Below, piece after piece: positions 57,761-64,000 of a stretch of DNA of 64,000 nucleotides (its first letter is position 1; each line of letters begins with the position of its first letter). The stretch lies in the NCBI GenBank assembly GCA_018398815.1, contig CM031609.1, positions 29,917,434 to 29,981,433 of the forward strand. Reading direction: 5' to 3'. The translations under genes were made by a program, and so were the position numbers. The DNA is from Conus ventricosus. Lineage: Eukaryota; Mollusca; Gastropoda; Neogastropoda; Conidae. The notes below the pieces were generated by a model that searched no databases, had not been told where the DNA came from, and worked only from the letters and a program-made list of their open reading frames with translations.

Positions 57761-58528
57761 TTAATCCAATTCAGTTCTGTAAGATTTTCTATTTAAGTCA
57801 ACATTGATTTTGTTGCTTGTTGTTATGATCTTAATATCCTCACCATTGTGAAGAACGACGATGGTAACGTTAAGGCGTTTAACGTCTAAGTTTTGCCAGC
57901 TAATATTAATTCCTTTTATAAGGACGTCACTAACGCCCACAACCCCATCCCTCTCCACATCTTTAAAGACAGAAATTTCAAATATCATTGTGAAAGTGTC
58001 TCCTAATTTTCTGCTTGGAAAGAACTGTAATTTTGTAGAAGCTTTTTTTAAAACCGTTTCTTTTCTGTGGAGGATGTACTGTTTTTTCCCATACGGCGTT
58101 ATTTCAATCTCTTTCCGACTATTGTCGTCCGGCATAAGACTTACATGTAAAGGGCCAGAGTTGAATGCTTTTCTGAAACTTTTTTGACGGCTAAAAAATG
58201 TAAATGGGCTTATGAATTCAAATTTTATTTCCCATTCTAAATATGGTTCTAAGTGCCATTTGCTGTCAGGTTTTCGAACTATTTTATATTCATACTGGCC
58301 AGCATTATTTGCTTCTACATTGCGCAGTTGTTCTAGTTTAGGAAATTTTTTGTTGTCGCCAACCTCTTTGCGTTTATAATCACCATCTTTAGTGTACTCA
58401 AAACCATACAAAGCGCCTATCTCACCATTTTGTTCAAAGTCTGTAACGTCTGCAAGGTCTTTTAATTCTAAAGTTATACACCTCACAGGCGCTAATGTAA
58501 CTCCTGATTCTTCTGGCCCACGCGACAT
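57761..58528 (-). CDS. Conserved capsid-type protein of unknown role (255 residues), intact
   Basis: This is an uninterrupted frame from MSRGPEESGVTLAPVRCITL to a stop at 57761. The protein is beta-rich in appearance, with alternating hydrophobic residues (for example LEWEIKFEFISPFTFF and KLNVTIVV-type strands). It has no signal peptide or membrane helix and no enzymatic motif. It lies between the ATPase and another conserved gene on the same strand, 16 bases from the latter, suggesting one transcription unit. Proteins of this kind accompany the same capsid family in other invertebrate genomes in my recollection; a minor capsid or penton-like role is inference. The intact frame argues for a recent insertion. 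Confidence 0.55.
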   Translation of the reverse strand: MSRGPEESGVTLAPVRCITLELKDLADVTDFEQNGEIGALYGFEYTKDGDYKRKEVGDNKKFPKLEQLRNVEANNAGQYEYKIVRKPDSKWHLEPYLEWEIKFEFISPFTFFSRQKSFRKAFNSGPLHVSLMPDDNSRKEIEITPYGKKQYILHRKETVLKKASTKLQFFPSRKLGDTFTMIFEISVFKDVERDGVVGVSDVLIKGINISWQNLDVKRLNVTIVVLHNGEDIKIITTSNKINVDLNRKSYRTELD

Positions 58529-58544
58529 TTTTTAGTACAACTTA

Positions 58545-59168
58545 TTATTTTATTTCCAAAACAATGTGCAGGTTATCACATTTCACGACTTTCCCTGTTT
58601 TGTCTGCAATTTTTAAATTAAATGATCCGACCCTTCCACAAACTAATCTTTTAAACTGTAAATTAGGGAATTGTATAATTTCATAATCGCAATATGCGGC
58701 TTTCCCAGATGGAAGAGCTCTTAAAACAGTTGAGGGTCTTCCATCATATAAGTTTTCATCAGTGCTTAGCTCATCCAAATGAACATAGAGTAATGAATGT
58801 AATGCAAGATCGAGCGGATTTTCTCCCTCATAAGTAGTTTTGTTTGGTGTAACTCTAAATCTATAATTGTCAGCTGCAAAGCCTAACATTTTAGCTAGCT
58901 CTTTATCAAAATAGTAACCTTCTTCTTCAGGCTTGAATGTTAACATTGTTTTTAGATTTGCATTGTTAAGTTTTAGAGTAATGTCGAAGTTACTCATTGC
59001 TTCTTTTAGTGAGCAAAACCCGTAATAACCATCAGGTATTGTTAACTGGCTAACTTTGGCCCCTGTTTTGTCAACTTTTAGAACCTTATTATTCTTCTTG
59101 GCTTTGCTTATATTAAACCATACGACTTTGTAGAATATTTCATGGAGCGCGACCGTTTGGTTCCGCAT
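58545..59168 (-). CDS. Conserved capsid-type protein of unknown role (207 residues), intact
   Basis: The frame starts MRNQTVALHEIFYKVVWFNI and is uninterrupted. The segment SQLTIPDGYYGFCSLKEAMS, followed by a strand-rich region and ELAKMLGF, is a recognisable signature of a protein family found in PLV-like elements of invertebrates (recollection, not checked). The C-terminal half (LQFKRLVCGRVGSFNLKIAD and LHIVLEI) looks like paired beta strands. There are no membrane segments. It is divergently oriented from the next gene, with 79 bases between the start codons as a likely shared promoter. A minor capsid or penton role is possible but unproven. Confidence 0.55.
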   Translation of the reverse strand: MRNQTVALHEIFYKVVWFNISKAKKNNKVLKVDKTGAKVSQLTIPDGYYGFCSLKEAMSNFDITLKLNNANLKTMLTFKPEEEGYYFDKELAKMLGFAADNYRFRVTPNKTTYEGENPLDLALHSLLYVHLDELSTDENLYDGRPSTVLRALPSGKAAYCDYEIIQFPNLQFKRLVCGRVGSFNLKIADKTGKVVKCDNLHIVLEIK

Positions 59169-59247
59169 TCGTTATTAATAGCATGTTCTAAAACGAAGGA
59201 CGGTCTTGAGTTGTTATTGTTACAAACATTTTTTAAACGAAATAAAA
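59169..59247. promoter_or_regulatory. Divergent intergenic region with probable bidirectional promoter
   Basis: The 79 bases separate the start codons of a minus-strand gene (59168) and a plus-strand gene (59248). No other space is available for promoters of either. The sequence is AT-rich with a TTTTTAAACGAAATAAAAATG run before the plus-strand start. No specific element is recognised. Confidence 0.35.
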
Positions 59248-60448
59248 ATGAGTGCATTTAAATATACTGATGCAAAATATTCTGCTGGGCCGCACTACAA
59301 TCTTAAAAACATAACAACTGATACTCTTGACATTTCTGTGACTCAGTCTGGCGCCTTTCAAGTAAAGGTGAGTACTCCATTAAGCAGATATCTTAACCCC
59401 TATTAAAAAAGACTACATCGCGAAAGTGTGGTTCAGTCACCCGATGCAGTTTTATCAGAACCAGTTAAACTTTGCTGTGTTTTGTGCATCAACTGGGTGT
59501 GGAGTGTCGTATGCTGATCACTTAAATCATCCTGATCCTTTGGTGAGGTCAGTGTACAGATTTCATTTTTATTACACCTTCAGACGTATTTTGACTGAAC
59601 TGCAAGCGCCATTACCAAATGACAAACCGTTTAATCCATTCAGCAACAGAATAGACATGAAGGCTTTTGAAAGAATCTGTAACGAATTCAATATTAACAT
59701 CAAGACAGACTTTAGACAAAAGTCGGATCTTAATCATGGCTTAGGCACCCCTTATTATTGGGGCGTGCACAAAAAATATAAGTATAACTGAATCCTCCTT
59801 ACACATCTTTCTCTTCAGGCACAGGTGTTCACCTTGGGTCCATAGAGCAAGAGCATAAAACAGCATGGACAACATTTATCTTAGACACTTCTAAGGCCCC
59901 AACTAGAGCGGGAATAGAACGAATAAACGACTCTATTCGTACTTACGTTTGGTGTTTGCTAGGTTCACAAGCACAGGCAAGATCGAGCATAACTGATCCT
60001 TCTACTGGCTTTGACGCGCAAAAACAGTACTTGGCAAATTTAGAGGACGCCATTATTCTACAGTTGATTTGCCTTCAAGTATAAAAGGTACCAAAATGTT
60101 TTACAATACGCAAGATCGAAAGTAGACTTTGCTGTTGGCACTGGTTTATACATGCTACCTTCTGACCTTAGACTCCAGGTAGGAACAATAATGAACTACA
60201 ACAATGAAATTCTTGTTGCAGGAAATGAACAGAAGGTTGGACAAAACGACATAAATTCTGAGCCAGTAATATTGCAAGCAGTAAACAAACAAGATGACCC
60301 CCCAAGAATAAGTCATCCAATCCCCAGGGCCCAAAGTCTAAAGGCCATTGAAGACGCGGACTCTGTTCGCGATGACCATGAATATGAAAAGACAGCACTT
60401 TTTTCTTGGATTAACTGGCCTAGGATTACTTGGTCTTTATCTTACTAA
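59248..60448 (+). pseudogene. Conserved PLV-element protein of unknown function, frame-broken
   Basis: The ATG at 59248 starts MSAFKYTDAKYSAGPHYNL. Frame breaks near 59403 (an A6 run), 59790 and 60060 split the rest. Conserved-looking stretches are HPMQFYQNQLNFAVFCASTG (about 59437), HLNHPDPLVRSVYRFHFYY and RTYVWCLLGSQAQARSS (about 59938), with RYQNVLQYARSKVDFAVGTG near 60090-60150. The full product would be about 390 residues. I do not know its fold; it may be a virion structural protein. The C-terminus is acidic and polar, and its stop overlaps the end of the convergent membrane-protein gene. Confidence 0.5.
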
Positions 60449-61616
60449 AAATTAACCCAACTATTAAGAGAACTAATGTCCATAAGTGCTCGGCCATAAA
60501 GCCAACTACTTTGCCTGCAGTAGACAAAAGCCAGCTAACAACACCCCCTTAATAACCCCGGGAAAGCGTCCACGGCTTTACCGGCTAATTTTTTAATAAA
60601 CCCCCAAGATGATCAAGCTGTTTTTTACCCATGATTTGTCAGGCGGTGATGGAGGCGATGGCGGTGGAGGCACTGGGCGTTGTCCGCCGCCGCCTGTAAT
60701 AGCCATTACCAGTGTACTTATTGCAAATCCTAAGGCCGTTATAAAAGCTTGCTAATGTGACTCCTTGCTCTCTAAACAGTGTTCGGATTCGTTTCTGCTA
60801 GCGTTGTGTCTTCATATAAAATTCTTTGGATAGTTTCTCTTATTCTGCTCACTTGAGTTCGTAAATTTTTCTCGGTTAGTAGACAACGCTTCTAGTCTTG
60901 CTGATCTTTCTTGTTCAAGATCTTTTAGTCTTTGGGTTATTCTTTCTTTAATATCAGACCCTAAGTTGGCGTCATCAGCCTCAACGAGTTTTTCCCTTTT
61001 TCTCTTTTATATGCTCATCTATTTCACCCCGTTTGCTAAATTGTTTGTTAATTCGCCTCTATGGTTCTTAAAGCATGATCAAGGGCCGCTATTTCTCGCA
61101 TGGGTAGCGGTGAGTCGTGTATAGTCTTTAATGCTGTTTCTTCTGAAAAACTGGTTTCTGCCTCTATTGCATTTATTAATTCGTCTGCCGATTGATTTAA
61201 TTCTTTAAGTTCCATGTTTTGCATTTGGTTATCTGTCGGGAGTTCCTGCAGTGTGTTTTGAAGTTTAGCAACTGCATCCCTATCTAATTTTGGTTAACAA
61301 GACCAAGGCGATTTTGATCTTTTTGTATAATTGTACTCTTGGCTAAAAACTTTGATGGGTCTGGTTTAGTTGTAAGCCGAACAAGTTGTCCTTGATCGTT
61401 TTTCACAGACAAACGACCATCTTTAATTCAAAATCATTTGGGTCTATAAATTCGGGAGGTTCAAGGTCTAAACTTTTGTAAAATGCTCCAACCCTTTCTT
61501 CTGTTAATTCACGCCGTAATGAGAGCGTTGAGCGATGTTGTATACAAAGGAGCCGTTTCACTCATGTTGTCTCCAGGATCTAAAACATCATAATCTTCAT
61601 CTTCAATGCCTGCCAT
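60447..61616 (-). pseudogene. Membrane/coiled-coil protein of PLV-like element, frame-broken
   Basis: The gene starts with the same acidic segment as copy 1 (MAGIEDEDYDDFDPGD-like at 61616). It has a long helical middle part rich in Glu, Lys and Gln (61300-60850), then SFITALGFAISTLVMAITGG as a membrane helix (about 60755-60690). A Pro/Ser run (VPPPPSPPSPPDKSW) follows, and then a second hydrophobic, amphipathic region ending in HLWTLVLLIVGLIF before the stop near 60447. The architecture (acidic head, coiled coil, membrane anchor) could suit a virion or membrane-remodelling protein. At least five frame breaks are present. It diverges from the capsid gene with 42 bases between the starts. Confidence 0.5.
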
Positions 61617-61658
61617 GTTTCTTTAATAATTAACTTTTTTATTTTGTTTTATAAAAAA
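61617..61658. promoter_or_regulatory. Short divergent promoter region between membrane-protein and capsid genes
   Basis: The spacer is TA-rich (TTAATAATTAACTTTTTTATTT) and nearly identical to the corresponding 39 bases in copy 1 (13352-13390), despite being non-coding. Conservation fits a shared promoter, but the copies may simply be young. Confidence 0.4.
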
Positions 61659-62926
61659 ATGTCACAAGCATATGGCTCGATTCTTGACCCGCATAGAAGA
61701 CTGAAAGAACCCTTTGGCGTGAAGGGAAATAAACGGAAATATTACTGTTCCAAATAATCCATCTACTATTGATGCAGATCAAATTCTTACTGTCAAATTT
61801 CCAGACTAGGAGCAGATGAAGTGATTGTGCCAGGCTCTGCGCGTCTTACTTTCAAAATAGGACTCGCTTCAACAACAGACACAAACAGGACAGTTGTCCA
61901 GAATTTGGGGCGGGCAATCGTTAAGAAAATTTCTATAAAACTTGAGGGGCAAGAAATATTTTCTTTACACAATGCAGACATATTTTTAACCTATTCTGAT
62001 CTAATGGCTAACCGGGAATGAAAGGGCTGATCTTGCGTTTCAAGGAATCGAAAATGAAGAAGCACTAAAACATAGAATAGGCGCCGCAGATATTAAAGAC
62101 GGCAAAAAGTATGCAGCTGTAAATTTTGCGAATGGAAATCGCTTTTCCATCCCCTTAGATTTTGAGTTGTTAAAAGCGCATGCACCGTACTTCAAGGAGC
62201 ATTAAAAGACAGATTGTCATATGAACTAACTTTTAATGAATACAAACGCGTTATCAAATCATCAGACACGAAGCAAAGTACAGCATTTCTGACATCTCGT
62301 TAGAGTTTGACGTTGTTAGCAGCCCTAATTTAGCAAGGCTGATTGAGCAACAATATCAGTCAAAATTAGCAATATATTACGAAAGAGTGATTCATCATAC
62401 AACATATCCAGAAGCAGGGCAGACGCTATATGGAATTTAGTTTTAGTGTCGCAGCAAGATCGCTTAAGGTATTTTATTGCTGTGGCGAAGATGAAGAACC
62501 GTTCAAAAGAGGAAGTGAAAAGTTTATTAATCCTAAAAAACGAAAGTACAATGTTCGATTGAGGGTAGTCCTAACCAAATCTACGCTAGCGGGCTTAAAC
62601 CTTATCAGCATTTTGATGAAATAAGAAAACTGTTTGGAGGCGGGAGGTGTAGAAATCCCAACAGTTGACCTTGTGTCTAAAGATTTACATCTTCACAATG
62701 TTAGGCTTGATGATTATTTAACAACGAAATACGGTTTATGGATTGACCTAAGGTCAACAGAGGATAATCAGTTGCATGGAAGCGGGAGAACTGTGAGAGA
62801 CGTAATAAACATTCAAATTGATAAAGAAGAAGAAGCCGATAAACCGCTTAATGTACATTTGTTTTTAATATATGATGCGCAGCTGAATATTGAAGATAAC
62901 AGATTAAAAGATTATACAATACTAAA
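61659..62926 (+). pseudogene. Probable double jelly-roll major capsid protein, copy 2, frame-broken
   Basis: The ATG at 61659 starts MSQAYGSILDPHRRL, as in copy 1. Readable pieces: 61821-62021 with VVQNLGRAIVKKISIKLEGQ; about 62010-62190 with NRFSIPLDFELLKAHAP; 62430-62624 with FSFSVAARSLKVFYCC; and 62634-62926 with GLWIDLRSTEDNQLHGSGRT and FLIYDAQLN at the end. Breaks near 61733, 61806, 62008, 62187, 62270, 62440 and 62560 are single-base indels, mostly at sites that are intact in copy 1. The inter-barrel segment and overall length of about 420 residues fit a DJR capsid forming the viral shell. The identification is by motif pattern only. Confidence 0.6.
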
Positions 62927-62948
62927 TTATTTTTTATTTTATAAAAAG

Positions 62949-63578
62949 CATGTCTGTCAAGTTTATCCAAATGTGCCTACAGCGCCAGAGTCGCCAAAAG
63001 AAGGGATAGTAGAAAGCCCTAACATAAAAACCTTCAGATTAACAAACATTACGCAAATGCAACAAAAACTAGAGCAGGACCTTTCAAATACAGCAAAACC
63101 AAACGAAGGTATTCTGCTGCCTTTAATGCTGTTACATATGTTAATACTGGAACATCGACTATAGTGCTCTATCAGCAGGAACGAGTGTTGGTCTCTTAGC
63201 AACGGGCATAGGCGCACCCGCGGCTTTACCTCTAGGTGGTTTGTCTTTAGCTCTTGGCCTGGTTCATTAGCTGTAGGTGCTGCTAGCAAAAAATTAAAAA
63301 CTAAACTCCAAAAGCACACAGCTATGGTTCAACTAATAACAGCTAAACTTAGCTCGTTCAAACTGACAATAAATAAAGCGCTAGTTGACTCAAACATCAC
63401 GGATGAAGAATTTAATCGTTTACAGGCCGATTTTGATGACTACAAAAGACAAAAGTTTGATCTTCAAAGAAAGGCAAGGGCAAGTTTTTCTCAACAGCCA
63501 GACACCGAGCAGATAAAAAAGGAATGCTTAAAAAAAGTAAACGAAACATTAAACTCTGTTCTAAACAGCTCACATTAA
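62949..63578 (+). pseudogene. Small membrane-associated protein of PLV-like element, copy 2, frame-broken
   Basis: This is the same gene as at 11430-12062. The N-terminal part (QVYPNVPTAPESPKEGIVES, TFRLTNITQMQQKLEQDL) and the C-terminal part (63324-63578, MVQLITAKLSSFKLTINKAL to a stop) are readable. The hydrophobic middle is in other frames because of indels near 62962, 63095, 63160, 63200 and 63260. It directly follows the capsid gene. The stop here extends the C-terminus compared with the broken copy 1 and reveals the natural end. Confidence 0.5.
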
Positions 63579-63703
63579 CAACGCCAAAGGGCGTTTATAC
63601 TTAGTTTATGAGTCCAAGCACAAAAAGACCGTTGATATTGATTCTAATTAATTATTTTTTTTTTAATTTAAATAAATATTTTGAGTTAGAAAAGAAACTC
63701 AAC

Positions 63704-64000
63704 ATGGCTAAGAACATATGAAGGACCAGACGAATTGTTTAAAGGGAATGCTTGAGAGAGAGCGTTTATCAAGAGCACTGAATGATATTGATTTAGAAGT
63801 CACTGCCCCAACAACGTACAGGCAAGTGTTGCTCATGCTATTTCTCAAGTTCCAGGCAAACTAACAATAGCCCCGCCAGTTAAAGTAATGTTAGCTGTTT
63901 TAATTGACTATGTAACAATAAATGAAGAAAATCTAGAAGTCTGGGTCTCGACTAAACAACAGACTATTCTTTCTCGTAATGACTTAACACCCGGTTGGGC
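63704..64000 (+). pseudogene. Further PLV-element gene, cut by window end
   Basis: The ATG at 63704 follows an AT-rich spacer (63579-63703). The frame breaks after about five codons and again later, but ELFKGMLERERLSRALNDID (about 63733-63795) and PTTYRQVL are readable, then EENLEVWVSTKQQTILSRND near the end. The end of the gene is only visible in noisy copy 1 (stop at 10843), where the C-terminus is very basic. No function assigned. Confidence 0.45.

Larger units (their letters stand above)
57010..64000 (+). mobile_element. Endogenous PLV-like element, copy 2, running off the right end
   Basis: Gene order is ATPase(-), capsid-type gene 1(-), capsid-type gene 2(-), conserved gene(+), membrane/coiled-coil gene(-), capsid(+), small membrane protein(+), further gene(+, cut by the window). 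The strands switch at three compact points: divergent starts at 59168/59248 and 61616/61659, and a tail-to-tail overlap near 60447. Such dense packing without introns is viral rather than host-like. A packaging ATPase of the FtsK/HerA (A32-like) type together with a DJR capsid is the hallmark of Polinton/PLV-type viruses. Integrase, DNA polymerase and termini are not visible in the window, so the exact group is open. Confidence 0.7.

Overview
The window looks like repeat-rich invertebrate nuclear DNA, most likely from a mollusc or another marine metazoan (inference). The sequence shows GT-AG introns, long CA/TG and GA microsatellites, several kilobases of minisatellite, and many classes of eukaryotic transposon. 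There is no bacterial operon, tRNA or rRNA that I can support. Two runs of N (100 at 13744-13843 and 1000 at 32355-33354) show it is a scaffold. Sequence quality varies sharply. Stretches 1-11.4 kb, 29.8-32.35 kb and about 42.9-53.7 kb are full of homopolymer runs and frame breaks. Where a clean duplicate exists nearby, the noisy one looks like a smeared copy of it. Breaks in genes are therefore often likely to be sequence errors rather than decay.

Layout. 1-10.5 kb: noisy sequence, microsatellites, few recognisable genes. 10.5-13.74 kb: part of an endogenous Polinton-like-virus (PLV) type element on the minus strand, cut by the 100-N gap. 13.84-15.27 kb: microsatellites. 15278-18186: a Mutator-like (MULE) DNA transposon with a 9-bp target duplication, subterminal repeats and a spliced transposase gene. 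18.25-18.98 kb and 37.8-38.1 kb: three phase-compatible exons of a possible host single-pass membrane protein. 19-25.8 kb: a family of related minisatellites interrupted by a 5'-truncated LINE (20.0-21.2 kb). 26.1-26.7 kb: a second minisatellite of about 31 bp. 27.2-28.8 kb: a LINE with endonuclease and an internal deletion. 30.5-37.3 kb: a Penelope-like element with inverted partial copies, present once as noisy sequence and once as clean sequence either side of the 1000-N gap. 40.0-53.2 kb: one long Ty3/Gypsy-type LTR retrotransposon whose integrase lies upstream of its reverse transcriptase. Its clean 5' LTR carries two nested insertions, one of them a 635-bp Tc1/mariner MITE, that are absent from the noisy 3' LTR. 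53.7-56.5 kb: a 5'-truncated L1/Tx1-like LINE. 56923-57009: a strong 26-bp-arm hairpin. 57.0-64.0 kb: a second, more complete copy of the PLV-like element, inverted relative to the first and running off the window.

The PLV-like element is the most interesting content. Its order is packaging ATPase, two conserved capsid-type genes of unknown role (all minus), a further conserved gene (plus), a membrane/coiled-coil gene (minus, convergent), a probable double jelly-roll major capsid protein, a small membrane protein and a further gene (all plus). The two copies are very similar but are broken at different places.
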